Below are positions 19,860 through 28,752 of a stretch of 64,000 nucleotides of DNA, one piece after another (position 1 is the first letter of the stretch; the number at the start of each line of letters is the position of its first letter). Below the pieces are notes generated by a model. The model was not told the origin of the DNA. It was given only the letters and a program-made list of their open reading frames with translations, and made no database searches. The stretch lies in assembly GCF_014230145.1 (NCBI RefSeq), contig NZ_JACHVC010000001.1:248001-312000 (forward strand), in the 5' to 3' direction. The position numbers were made by a program, and so were the translations under genes. Source of the DNA: Pelagicoccus albus (GTDB taxonomy: Bacteria; Verrucomicrobiota; Verrucomicrobiia; Opitutales; Opitutaceae).

Positions 19860-19885
19860 AGCCAACCACTGTGAGGTGGTTGGCT
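19860..19885. terminator. Hairpin between gatB and the convergent small gene
   Basis: AGCCAACCAC (19860-19869) pairs perfectly with GTGGTTGGCT (19876-19885). On the plus strand only a short T stretch follows; on the minus strand the stem is followed by TTTGCTTTTC. It probably terminates transcription from both sides. Confidence 0.65.
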
Positions 19886-19909
19886 TGAGGCATTTTGCTA
19901 GGTTGAATT

Positions 19910-20149
19910 CTAGCTATGCTTGGAATTTTGATGTCTGGCAGTAATCAACAGGGCCAAGGTTGCGGCGCCGATTAAACTATAGAACGATGGAGAGAAGTCG
20001 GCAACTGGACTGAGGGAAGCTTCTGATTCGGAAGCTTGGATCAGGGCAGTCGCTTCGCTTTTGACTGTCCTCAGCTCGTTGTTCGAGATTTCAGCGCAAA
20101 CAACAGATGCTGTGATGAAACAGACGGTTGTTGCGAGGAGTGGTTTCAT
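19910..20149 (-). CDS. Small exported protein with degenerate PEP-CTERM-like tail
   Basis: 79 residues with two features only: a signal peptide (MKPLLATTVCFITASVVCAE) and, after about 30 polar residues, SPVADFSPSFYSLIGAATLA plus a short hydrophobic stretch and a basic end. The tail has the shape of a PEP-CTERM sorting signal (Pro-rich motif, helix, basic residues), but the motif itself is not a clean PEP or VPDSG. It lies downstream of the first pseudopilin cassette on the same strand, 187 bases away. Function unknown. Confidence 0.6.
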   Translation of the reverse strand: MKPLLATTVCFITASVVCAEISNNELRTVKSEATALIQASESEASLSPVADFSPSFYSLIGAATLALLITARHQNSKHS

Positions 20150-20336
20150 AAGCGGTTGACTGACTATACCCAGAACAACCGGAGTTTACCGTTTTTTCAA
20201 TTTAAAGGGGCGAGCCAGGCAGACAACCCGACGGATGCCTAGAAGATATTCATCCATACCCCTACGACTACCGAGGCGATTCTACTCGAGGCGAAGGATT
20301 TCGATGGCTATGACCAGCGTTCAGGCGTTTTGACGT

Positions 20337-21083
20337 TCAGGGAATCAGCGTCATTTCGCTGATTAGGCGGTCTACACGGATCCAGTTTTGATCGACGTCG
20401 TCTTTTTCTCCGACTGCGGTAATCACCAGTAGTTTGCCTTCGATGAAACTGAAGATTTCTCGTCGCTTGAGGATTCGTCCCCCGGATTTTATTTCGTAGG
20501 CTATCTGCCGAAAGGTTTTGCCGAAAACATAGGGCGTGATCAACGTCTCAGCGTTTGAATTATCCAAGGTAATCGTTAGCAGAGGGTTGCTTTTCTCGAG
20601 ACCTAGTTTGTAGGCATTCCAGTCCTCTTCACTTAGACTCTCCAAAAAATGATTTGGTTCGAAGCAGGATAATCCAATTAACACTCCAGGAATGAACTCT
20701 CCGCTCATTTGGCCCGAGTAGCGTGGTGAAGAGCTAGGGCTGACGTTGAGCCCGTAGGTTCTGGCGAGATGTATTTTTAGATCAGAAATCTGTAGAGAAA
20801 GTATGGATACGAGGATGCCGTCGAATTCACTCTTGATAGATTTTGATTCAATCGGAGGTTGAGGCTTTTCTGGCCACTGGATCGTTTTTGCCTCCAGAGT
20901 GATAGACGCTCTAAGACCTGAAGGTGAATGTATCGAAATTATGTAACAAACGCATATCCAGAGAAACGCTGCCACCACGGGGCTTCTTTCAGTCCCGGAG
21001 TATCGGCCCCCCGCAGGGACGGAAATCAGCGAATCAGCCGGACTCGCTTTTGAAGCGGCTTTAGTTATGGCGAAACGCTCCAC
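20337..21083 (-). CDS. Cassette A gene 4: exported/membrane-anchored protein of unknown function
   Basis: 248 residues. A hydrophobic segment at about 37-55 (VVAAFLWICVCYIISIHS) looks like a late signal or anchor; the rest is predicted outside the cytoplasm. It is a paralogue of the protein at 24506-25225: both share the IPGV-LxIG block, the NWDAYKLGL / DWNAYKLGL block, FGK-FRQ-A-E, KRRE-F and the end VDQ-WIR-D-LI-EMTL. I recognise no family or catalytic motif. The GTG start overlaps the end of the large cassette gene by 19 bases; a later start is possible. Confidence 0.75.
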   Translation of the reverse strand: MERFAITKAASKASPADSLISVPAGGRYSGTERSPVVAAFLWICVCYIISIHSPSGLRASITLEAKTIQWPEKPQPPIESKSIKSEFDGILVSILSLQISDLKIHLARTYGLNVSPSSSPRYSGQMSGEFIPGVLIGLSCFEPNHFLESLSEEDWNAYKLGLEKSNPLLTITLDNSNAETLITPYVFGKTFRQIAYEIKSGGRILKRREIFSFIEGKLLVITAVGEKDDVDQNWIRVDRLISEMTLIP

Positions 21084-23170
21084 GGTAAGGATGCTATTGC
21101 TGCTTCGTATTGCGATTGGGTAAGGTTCTTGTAGTTTATTCTACGGTACGTTCGGATGAGCGGCGTTCCTGGCGGGAAGGTGCCGTTCATAAACTGTTCG
21201 CTGAAGCCCCAGTTTCGGCTGGGTGGAGCGTAGTAGTCTATTCTCCATAAACTGTCGTCTACTTCACTTTCGTAGAGGCAAACGAGGGCTCCTCGGATGT
21301 AAAGGTCTCGTCCTCCCCATCCCTCCAGCATACGGGGAAAATTGTGCACTCCGCCGCTACTCGCTCCATTGTTTGCGGCATTGGAGGGAATAATTCCCGA
21401 AACGATGGCGGCTGCGATTTCCGTTGATGCAGCTTTGGGTTTCTTGCTGGTATCCGAATCGTCCCAATCTTCGGATAAAATAGTAACGCTATCTCCATAG
21501 AGCGCGACCGGAACCTCGCCGTACTCAGGGACTACGGTACTGTTGTTAGCCGTGTTGGATTTATGCATGGTTCCATCGGCGTTGAAATGGCCGAGAACGT
21601 AGAGAGCGTTGTTGGTGGCGAAGCTCATGCCCGGATCGGCTCCGAGGCTCGGGATCCCTTGCCCCGTTTTGTCTGTTTCTCCACCCCAGAGACGAACGCC
21701 GGAGTAGTGAAGTCTCGCTTTGTCGGTAGGATCGGAAGAGCTAGTTTTAGTTTCCAAGTATACTACGCCGTTCCAGCGGGCTGCAGGATCGTAGGCTGCA
21801 TCATACCATTCGGTAGTATCCTTATCTGGTTTGGAGGGATCTGTTTCCGAGAATAGAGGTTGGATATAGCCTTCATCGTAGGTATGGTCTGGTAGCTCTA
21901 TCAGCTGCTTCAGTTTACCAACGTTGAATTCAAGAATGTCGACGTACTGGTACCTTCTATGGTCGTAGAAGGCGTTTGGCTTGATCTCATACAGATAGTT
22001 GGATCCAGAGCCCTCAAGAGCTGAGATATCATATTCCGTCCCGCTCTGGCTGAATGCTCATACTTCTCCGGTTTGTACGTCCCAGGTAATATAGAGCCCT
22101 GCTTTGACTGAAAGTTTTTGAGCCTCTATTTTTGAGTCGTATTGAGGATTTGAGGACGAGATAGGAGGCTCGATTATCTGGTGTCCTGAATTGACGGGAT
22201 CGTAGGAGAGTGTGGTCGGATCGTCTGGCTCGTACTCCGAGAAGGCAGCTGGCGTGTAGACTTCGATCCCGTGGTCTTGGGTCATCAGGTTACCATTCCA
22301 GCGATCGGCGGAGTAGGTCCTCCAGTCGCTCAGTGTTGAGTCTACAAAGGATCCGCTGACTTTCATGGTGACTAGGTCATCGTCTCCATCTTTGAAATAC
22401 ACGTGCCCGTGTTGAAGACCTTCCCATCCTGCTCCTTGGGCTGAAGGAACTGTGGTGCCCCAGCCGTAAAGCATGTCTTGGGAAGTTGAAACAGGGTAGT
22501 GAAACTCGAGGCCAGAGATCGATTGCAGGTATAGGTTCCCATTCGTATGGACTGGACCGTGGATCTCCATCTTGACACCCGGTGAGAACTCCAAATCGAG
22601 GTTATAGAAAATGGCGTGAGCAAAAAGTGGACAGTCGCGTACCTGAAGCTTTTGGGTTACGTAGCTTCGAATATCTGGTCCACCACTTGGGTCATTGACG
22701 GTTGCTTTGGCGTAAAGGGCGATCTGTCTGGTATAGACGTTTTTGCCACGGAGCGGGTCGAAATCGTTAGCGGGATTGCTGGGGTCAATGTAGACGAGTG
22801 CCCCATCTGCATTGCCGACAATTGCTCCCGTTAGCGATGAGTTGTCTGAGTCGAATGTCGATCCGAACAAATTAGAGCTGGGCATTAGGATTTCTTCAGC
22901 GGAGCCGGGCGCGAAGGAACTAGAAGTAAAATTGGTTTGGTGGTCGAAGGTATGTTTCAGTTGGGCGAATCCGTACTCGACCAAGGCTTCTGAGAGATTC
23001 TTAGAGACCAGTCTTAGCTCGTGCCGCGAGTTCATTCTTCGCTCAGTCAGTGCGTGGCTCAACACGCCGGCCAGAACCAAAGCGAGGGAAGTCGCAATGA
23101 CGAAGACAGACACCATGACCCCGCCCTTTTTTCTCCGAATTCTATTCATCGTATTTCGCATGGCCTTCAA
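21065..23170 (-). pseudogene. Cassette A gene 3: large PilX-like surface protein, interrupted by one in-frame TGA
   Basis: Counterpart of the intact 696-residue protein at 25222-27312. The first 370 codons (from MKAMRNTMNRIRRKKGGVMV) end at a TGA at 22060-22058; the same frame then stays open for 330 more codons to 21065. I translated the stretch 21758-22057 by hand and it matches the paralogue codon for codon, with no frameshift. At the TGA the paralogue has Thr (ACG). The N terminus has an uncleaved hydrophobic helix (VFVIATSLALVLAGVLSHAL) as in PilX-type minor pilins. It is either a recent nonsense allele, two separately translated halves, or a sequencing error. Confidence 0.8.
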
Positions 23171-23784
23171 CCCCTCGGAGATATCGTAAAGTTGTAGGTG
23201 TTGGTGGCCCGTTTGATTTTGTTGCCGTGATGAAGGATTTGGCCCTGAACCGTTATGCTGCGTCCGAAGAAATTGTAGAATAGCTGACCATTGCTGAGGC
23301 CCTTCGTCAGCTCCACTACCTCCTCGTGCTCATCGAGGGAATCGACTGAAGGCAGCAGTTCTTCGATCGGTTTGTCCTGCGGCGTCTCGTAAGTGATGTT
23401 GAATTTACGGACTGGACCTTCTTCCTCTTCTGTTCCCGAGCGATAGTATCCAACTAATTTGGTGTACAAAGTGGGGTCGTCTTCATCCAAAAAGCCAAGG
23501 ACCAGGAAATCTCCCGAATATCCGTCTTCGACCTCAGTTCGGTCCGTGAATGATTCGTAGATAACAAAAAGGTTCGAATAGGTGGCGTAGTCGCTCAGTT
23601 CACTGGTGAATTTTCTGATATCCCTATTCACGAGTAGCTTGCCTTCGTTGTAGGCAGCGAAATCCGTTGTGCGTATCAGGAATGTCATGGTGGCACCCAT
23701 CACCAATCCAGCGACCACAGTAGTCACCATCACCTCCGCAAGGGAAAAGGCCGCTCGGAGCTTTGTTGGGAATCGGCGTCTCAT
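23167..23784 (-). CDS. Cassette A gene 2: type IV pilin-like (pseudopilin) protein
   Basis: 205 residues with a class III prepilin signal: basic leader RRRFPTKLRA, then FSLAEVMVTTVVAGLVMGATMTFL, with the conserved Glu at mature position 5. Such proteins are cleaved and N-methylated by a prepilin peptidase and inserted into a pilus or type II secretion pseudopilus. The body is a paralogue of 27317-27934 (shared DFAAYNEGKLLVN-DIRKFTS, YATYSNLFVIY, GDFLVLGF-DE). By position and size it is PilW/GspJ-like. It overlaps gene 3 by four bases. Confidence 0.85.
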   Translation of the reverse strand: MRRRFPTKLRAAFSLAEVMVTTVVAGLVMGATMTFLIRTTDFAAYNEGKLLVNRDIRKFTSELSDYATYSNLFVIYESFTDRTEVEDGYSGDFLVLGFLDEDDPTLYTKLVGYYRSGTEEEEGPVRKFNITYETPQDKPIEELLPSVDSLDEHEEVVELTKGLSNGQLFYNFFGRSITVQGQILHHGNKIKRATNTYNFTISPRG

Positions 23785-23788
23785 CGTT

Positions 23789-24343
23789 TTAAAAAGTCGG
23801 TATTTTCGACCGGATGGCGAAGACTGTGCTTTCCACTGGCACTGCAGCTCCGTTCGTGTTGTCCACGTAGCTCCAGCGTAGAATTATTTCCCGAGCGTCT
23901 CCGATTCCAGAGCCCGAATCGGTGATGTCCGAGATGTACAATACCAGATTGATGAGAAGGTCGTCGGTGTCCTTTTCTGGCGTGTTGTTGATGTCTATGG
24001 CTCGAGTATTAACGACGTCGGTTTGATCGTTCCCCGATTCCGGATCTGATACCATGGGCGAGACGTTCAAGGAGTCCGCAACTCCTTGGCTGATCAGCTC
24101 GGTGATCGTGGTTTGGTCAAGCATGCTAAAGTCGATGCTCTTGAGCTGCTCTACATAACCTTGGGCGATATTGGTGGCAGTCGCCATCATGATAGAGCCC
24201 TCTGTCATCTTTCTGGCCTGAAGCAGACCGGTAAGAGTGCCCAAGCCCGCGATGGTCAAGATGACAGCAGCAACCATGACTTCCATAAGTGTGAAAGCCT
24301 TTTGGTTTTGTTTACGCCTGGCGTGTGGACTGACTCTAAGCAT
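23789..24343 (-). CDS. Cassette A gene 1: type IV pilin-like protein, PilV/GspI-like
   Basis: 184 residues. Prepilin signal with basic leader (RRKQNQKA) and FTLMEVMVAAVILTIAGLGTL. A short extracytoplasmic body follows with LLQARKMTEGSIMMATATNI and AQGYVEQLKS. A paralogue lies at 27940-28494, with the same ARKMTEGSI, QGY-EQLKS and REIILRWSYVDN-type blocks. It is the first gene of the cassette; the 162 bases upstream separate it from the end of cassette B and should hold its promoter. Confidence 0.85.
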   Translation of the reverse strand: MLRVSPHARRKQNQKAFTLMEVMVAAVILTIAGLGTLTGLLQARKMTEGSIMMATATNIAQGYVEQLKSIDFSMLDQTTITELISQGVADSLNVSPMVSDPESGNDQTDVVNTRAIDINNTPEKDTDDLLINLVLYISDITDSGSGIGDAREIILRWSYVDNTNGAAVPVESTVFAIRSKIPTF

Positions 24344-24505
24344 TCTGAGTACTTAGCTATCGGCACCCTTGCTTGCATTTATAGCGAGTCTGAGTCGGAT
24401 CTCGTCCTTATATAAAATTTAGGAATATCTATAGGTATTTTGGTGAGGTAAATTGAGGTGGAAGCCTTAGTTTTGGGTGCGTCGCCTAGTGTGTTTATGT
24501 TTTTA

Positions 24506-25225
24506 TCAGCGAACTAGGGTCATTTCGCCAATCAGATGGTCGATGCGGATCCAGCTCTGATCGACCGCTTCCTTCATCCCCTCCACCGTGAACGCGACGA
24601 GTTTGCCGTTTATCATAAAAAAGACTTCGCGCCGCTTGAACTCATTGCCAGAGCTCCCCAGTTCGAAGGCCAATTGCCTGAAATCTTTTCCGAAGGTGTA
24701 AAGAGAGGACCGAGTTCCAATGTTGGAATCGTCACGAACGATTTTAAGGTGAGGATTGTCCTTGGTAAGGCCGAGCTTGTAGGCGTCCCAATTTGAGTCT
24801 GATAGATCGCTCAAGAAGTCTTCGGGAGCGAAGGTTGCGATGCCAAGGGTAACTCCCGGGATTCTTTCGCCGGATAGGCTGGCTGCATATTGTGCAGAAG
24901 GGTTTGCTCGAAACGACAGGCCTTTGGACAACGCTAGCTCGATTTCGAAACTATCGAATTGGAGGTTAAGCATTTTTACCTGAGCTCCGTCGAAGTCGAC
25001 AGTCCCGTTGCGAGCAGAGATTTTGGTTTGAGGAGCGGTCGGCCAGTGAATGGTCTTTTGCTCCGCTTCTTCGTTCCTGAGTGTGACAGTCGCAGTCTCG
25101 GCTTGGCTGATGGTAAGACTCAACAGTGTCAAAGCGCCTATCCATGGATTTAGGATTCGTTTTTTGAGGAGTGAGCAGTTCATAAATTGCATTACTTTGG
25201 GGGGCGATTCGTGAGGTATCCTCAT
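24506..25225 (-). CDS. Cassette B gene 4: exported protein of unknown function
   Basis: About 239 residues. The start chosen is ATG 25225-25223, which overlaps the stop of the large gene as ATGA and so suggests coupled translation; an internal ATG at 25183 would give a more standard signal peptide. A hydrophobic segment (PWIGALTLLSLTISQA) is followed by a beta-rich domain. It is the paralogue of 20337-21083, with shared GERIPGVTLGI, NWDAYKLGL, FGKDFRQLAFE, KRREVFFMINGKL and WIRIDHLIGEMTL. The domain is unknown to me. Confidence 0.75.
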   Translation of the reverse strand: MRIPHESPPKVMQFMNCSLLKKRILNPWIGALTLLSLTISQAETATVTLRNEEAEQKTIHWPTAPQTKISARNGTVDFDGAQVKMLNLQFDSFEIELALSKGLSFRANPSAQYAASLSGERIPGVTLGIATFAPEDFLSDLSDSNWDAYKLGLTKDNPHLKIVRDDSNIGTRSSLYTFGKDFRQLAFELGSSGNEFKRREVFFMINGKLVAFTVEGMKEAVDQSWIRIDHLIGEMTLVR

Positions 25226-27312
25226 AGTCCCGAGTTCCATGGAAGGTCGTCGATGGCGGCCTGGAATTCCGATGCGGACAGACTTTTGTAGTTTACCCTC
25301 CGGTAGGTGCGAAGAAGTGGAGTCCCTGGGGGAAATGTGCCTGATAGGAATTGCTCGCTAAAACCCCAGTTGCGAGCCGGGGCTCCGTAGTAGTCGATTC
25401 GCCAAGCACTGTCGTCGACTTCGCTCTCGTAGAGGCAGACTAGTGAACCTCTAATGTATAGGCTTTTGCCGGACCATTTTTCTAGGAAACGTGGGAAATT
25501 GTGTACCCCGCCGCTACTTCTTCCGTTGTTGGCGGCGTTTGAGGGGATGAGACCGGAGACTATTGCGGCGGCTACTTCGGTCGAGGCTGCGGTGGGTTTC
25601 TTAGAGGTGACTGCGTCGTTCCAGTTTACGGATTGGATGGTTATGCTGTCTCCGTACAGGGAGACGGGTACCTCTCCTACTTCGGGAACGGTAGCGCTGT
25701 TGTAGCTACTGGCGGAGTTATGCATGACGCCATCGGCGTTGAAGTGACCACGCACGTAGAGCGCGTTATTGGTGGCCAGAGTCATACCTGGATCTGATCC
25801 GCGACTTGGGATACCTTGACCTGTCTGGTCTGTTTCGCCTCCCCACAGTCTGACCCCTGAATAGTTTAGTCGAGCCTGGTCATTGGAATCGGAAGAGCTT
25901 GTTTCCGTCTCGACATAAACGATGCCGTTCCAGAGGGATGCAGGGTCGTATGCGGCATTGTACCAGTCGGTCGAATTTTTCGCAGGAGCAGAGGTGTCTG
26001 TAGGGGAATAGTAGGGTTGGATATAGGTTTCGTCTGAGCTGAAGTCTGGCGCTTCGATGAGTTGCTTCAGCTTTCCCATATTTAATTCCAGGGTGTCTAT
26101 CCACTGGTATCGTCGATGGTCGTAGAAGGCATTATTTTTGATCTCGTAGAGGTAGTCGGAACCAGAGCCTTCCAAGTCGGAGATATCGTACTGCGTACCG
26201 CTCCGGCTGTAGGCCGTTACCGTTCCAGTCTCTACGTCCCATTTTATATACAATCCGGCTTTGGTGGACATTTTCTGCTCCTCAATGGTTTCGTTGTAGT
26301 CGGAGTCGTAGATTGAAAGGGGGGGCTCTATGAGTTGGTGTCCCGAATTCACCGGATCGTAGGAGGGGGTGCTCGGATCATCTGATTCGTAATCCGCGAA
26401 AGCGGCTGGTTTGTATACCTCCACTCCATGATCTTGCGTCAGCACGTTGCCGTTCCACTTCTCCGAGGAGTAGGTTCGCCAATCGCTTTTGGTCGAGTCG
26501 GGGAAGCTCCCGCTAACCTTCATCGTGACGAGGTCATCATTTCTATTCTTAAATCTTATATGGCCTCTTTGCAGGTTTTCCCATCCGGACCCTTGGGCGG
26601 AGCCTTCGTCGGTTCCCCAGCCCCAGAGCAGGTCTTTCGCGGTAGAAACGGGATAGTGGAAATCGACCCCCGCGATACCTTGCACGTAGAAGTCTCCATT
26701 TGTGTGGACGGGTCCGTGTATTTCCATTTTCGGGCCTGGCGACACTTCCAGGTCCAGATTGTAGAATATTGCGTGAGCGAAAAGCGGGGAATCGCGAACC
26801 TGTAGTTTTTGGGTAACATAGCTCGTAATGTTTGGACCCCCGCGTGGGTCGTTCACGGTCGCCTTTGCATAGAGGGCAATGTTTCGAGCATACACTTTTT
26901 GGCCCCGCAAAGGATCGAATTCATTGGCTGGGTTTGCGGGGTCGATGTAGGTGAGGGTGCTTCCGAAATCGTCAACCACGCCGCCGAAGATAATGGATTC
27001 CGAGGAATCGAAATACGGCCCGAACTCGTTTGAACTCGGCATCGCAACTTCGTCGGGGCCTCCTGGAGCGAGGGCGTCGGAGGTGAAATTCGTTTGGTTC
27101 TCGAATTTGTGTTTGAGCTGGGCAAAGCCGTATTCGACGAGGGCTTCGGATGCGTTTTTGGAGATGAGCCGCAGCTCGTGGCGCTTGTTGAGTTTTCGCT
27201 CAGTCAGAGAATGGCTGAGCACCGCTGCCAGAACGACGGCCATAGAGGTTGAAATAACGAGGACGGCTACTGTTATTCCGCCTTTTCTAGGGTTTCTCGT
27301 TTCTCTTGTCAT
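25222..27312 (-). CDS. Cassette B gene 3: large PilX-like surface protein
   Basis: 696 residues, the intact version of the interrupted gene in cassette A. The N terminus has a basic patch (RNPRKGG) and an uncleaved helix (ITVAVLVISTSMAVVLAAVL), then TERKLNKRHELRLISKNASE and EALVEYGFAQL, as in PilX/minor-pilin proteins. The long body is Asn/Asp/Gly/Tyr-rich with repeats of small polar blocks such as MEIHGPVHTNGDFYVQG, and ends in GTFPPGTPLLRTYRRVNYK. It is probably an outside-facing, tip or adhesin-like component of a pilus-type assembly, which is inference. No enzyme motif is visible. Confidence 0.8.
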   Translation of the reverse strand: MTRETRNPRKGGITVAVLVISTSMAVVLAAVLSHSLTERKLNKRHELRLISKNASEALVEYGFAQLKHKFENQTNFTSDALAPGGPDEVAMPSSNEFGPYFDSSESIIFGGVVDDFGSTLTYIDPANPANEFDPLRGQKVYARNIALYAKATVNDPRGGPNITSYVTQKLQVRDSPLFAHAIFYNLDLEVSPGPKMEIHGPVHTNGDFYVQGIAGVDFHYPVSTAKDLLWGWGTDEGSAQGSGWENLQRGHIRFKNRNDDLVTMKVSGSFPDSTKSDWRTYSSEKWNGNVLTQDHGVEVYKPAAFADYESDDPSTPSYDPVNSGHQLIEPPLSIYDSDYNETIEEQKMSTKAGLYIKWDVETGTVTAYSRSGTQYDISDLEGSGSDYLYEIKNNAFYDHRRYQWIDTLELNMGKLKQLIEAPDFSSDETYIQPYYSPTDTSAPAKNSTDWYNAAYDPASLWNGIVYVETETSSSDSNDQARLNYSGVRLWGGETDQTGQGIPSRGSDPGMTLATNNALYVRGHFNADGVMHNSASSYNSATVPEVGEVPVSLYGDSITIQSVNWNDAVTSKKPTAASTEVAAAIVSGLIPSNAANNGRSSGGVHNFPRFLEKWSGKSLYIRGSLVCLYESEVDDSAWRIDYYGAPARNWGFSEQFLSGTFPPGTPLLRTYRRVNYKSLSASEFQAAIDDLPWNSGL

Positions 27313-27316
27313 ACCG

Positions 27317-27934
27317 CTAACCCCTTGGGGATATAGTGAAATTATACGTATTGGTCGCCCTGTTTAGGGTACTGCCCTGGTGGAGGATCTGGCCTTGTAC
27401 GGTTACGCTTCGCCCGAAGTAGTTATGGAACAAGTGCCCGTCGCTAAGCCCTCTGGATAGCTCCACGATCTCCTCGTGGTCAGAGAAAGTTGATTCTGCT
27501 GGTAAGAGGTCCGCGATCAGCGAATCCTGGGGCGTGTTGTAACTGATGCTGAACTTGCGAACGGGGCCTTCCTCATCTGTTGTGGCTGAGCGATAGAATC
27601 CGATGATTTGCGTGTACAAGTTCGGGTCGTTTTCGTCCACGAAACCGAGGACGAGGAAATCTCCGGATCCGCCGTCGTCGACCACAGTGCGATCCGTAAA
27701 TGACTTGTAGATCACAAAAAGGTTGGAGTAGGTCGCGTAATCGCTCAGTTGACTGGTGAATTTTCTTATATCTTTGTTTACCAGCAGCTTGCCCTCGTTG
27801 TAGGCCGCAAAATTTGATGCGGAAACGAGAAAGGTCATGGACGCTCCAAGCACGATTCCGGAAACCGTGAGCGTTACCATCACCTCCACCAAGGTGAACG
27901 CAGCCGAAAACTTACCCTTTCTCTTGAATCTCAT
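27317..27934 (-). CDS. Cassette B gene 2: type IV pilin-like (pseudopilin) protein
   Basis: 205 residues from ATG 27934 (MRFKRKGKFSAA), five bases after the stop of gene 1; the frame is open further upstream, but that part lies inside gene 1. The prepilin helix is FTLVEVMVTLTVSGIVLGAS with the conserved Glu. The body matches cassette A gene 2 along its whole length (FAAYNEGKLLVNKDIRKFTS, SDYATYSNLFVIY, GDFLVLGFVDENDP). It is PilW/GspJ-like and depends on a prepilin peptidase that is not in this window. Confidence 0.85.
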   Translation of the reverse strand: MRFKRKGKFSAAFTLVEVMVTLTVSGIVLGASMTFLVSASNFAAYNEGKLLVNKDIRKFTSQLSDYATYSNLFVIYKSFTDRTVVDDGGSGDFLVLGFVDENDPNLYTQIIGFYRSATTDEEGPVRKFSISYNTPQDSLIADLLPAESTFSDHEEIVELSRGLSDGHLFHNYFGRSVTVQGQILHQGSTLNRATNTYNFTISPRG

Positions 27935-27939
27935 GCTGA

Positions 27940-28494
27940 TCAGAAGGTGGGTACCCGAGAACGGATGGTGTAGAGTGTGTTGCTGACAGGTACATCCGTA
28001 CCGGAAGAGTTGTCCAAATACTCCCAACGCAGCACAATCTTTCTGGAATCTCCTATCCCATTGGCCTCGTCTGTCGTGTCATCGATATAGAGGAAGATAT
28101 CGATTTTGAGATCGTCGCCTGCGTCGGTCGGCGTGTTGTTGATGTCGATCCACTTCGAGTTGACGATGTCAGTGTCGGCATTTCCGGTTTCGAAGTTGGA
28201 TGGAAGGGGTGATACCGAAAGAGAATCAGCGGCCCCTTGGCTCATTAGATCTTCGATCACGGCTTCGTCTAGGAAGCGAAAGTCCATGCTTTTGAGCTGC
28301 TCGATGTAGCCTTGAGCAACATTCGTGGAGGTGGCTACGTAAATTGAGCCCTCGGTCATTTTTCGGGCCTGCAGTAAGCCGGTGAGCGCTCCAAATCCTG
28401 TAATGGACAGAATTGAGATAGCGACCATCGCCTCCATAATGGTGAACGCTTGGAGTTTTTTTGTGAACTGCTTCGCTTTAGGCTGCTTCGACAT
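27940..28494 (-). CDS. Cassette B gene 1: type IV pilin-like protein, PilV/GspI-like
   Basis: 184 residues. A basic leader (KQPKAKQFTKKLQA) is followed by FTIMEAMVAISILSITGFGA, with the prepilin Glu. The body has LLQARKMTEGSIYVATSTNV and AQGYIEQLKSMDF like its cassette A paralogue, and ends with an IRSRVPTF tail (IRSKIPTF in copy A). It is the first gene of the cassette, divergent from metG over a 258-base gap that should contain both promoters. Confidence 0.85.
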   Translation of the reverse strand: MSKQPKAKQFTKKLQAFTIMEAMVAISILSITGFGALTGLLQARKMTEGSIYVATSTNVAQGYIEQLKSMDFRFLDEAVIEDLMSQGAADSLSVSPLPSNFETGNADTDIVNSKWIDINNTPTDAGDDLKIDIFLYIDDTTDEANGIGDSRKIVLRWEYLDNSSGTDVPVSNTLYTIRSRVPTF

Positions 28495-28752
28495 ACGACC
28501 GCTTCATTTTATCGGGGCGCTCAGGATCGTATTTGGTCAAAAGGGTAAAATTAGTGTGTAGTGCTGGTTTTTCTGAATCGTGAATCAGTTCTTCACGGCC
28601 ATTTCATGGATGATTCCGTTCATCTACCCATACGTATTATTGGCATTAAGCCCTAGGTGTGGATGGAATGCTGCACCTCCTGTTCGCGTGACATTTTATA
28701 GGGTTGCGGGTCCTTGTGCTGCGGCTTATGCACTTCCGTTTTCTTTACGCAG

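Larger units (their letters stand above)
20337..28494 (-). repeat. Tandem duplication of a four-gene pseudopilin-like cassette
   Basis: Two copies of the same gene order lie head to tail on the minus strand: copy A 20337-24343 and copy B 24506-28494. Each has a PilV-like pilin, a PilW-like pilin, a large PilX-like protein and a 244-248-residue exported protein, with matching lengths and overlaps. The protein similarity is clear throughout but well below identity, so the duplication is old. Selection has kept the order. Confidence 0.9.

Noticed and set aside
22058-22060. TGA as a selenocysteine codon
   Set aside because: The paralogue has Thr, not Cys, at this position, and no SECIS-like hairpin or Sec machinery was seen.
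20337-28494. Insertion sequence or phage origin of the duplication
   Set aside because: No transposase, integrase or terminal inverted repeats were seen; the copies are old and keep an operon order.
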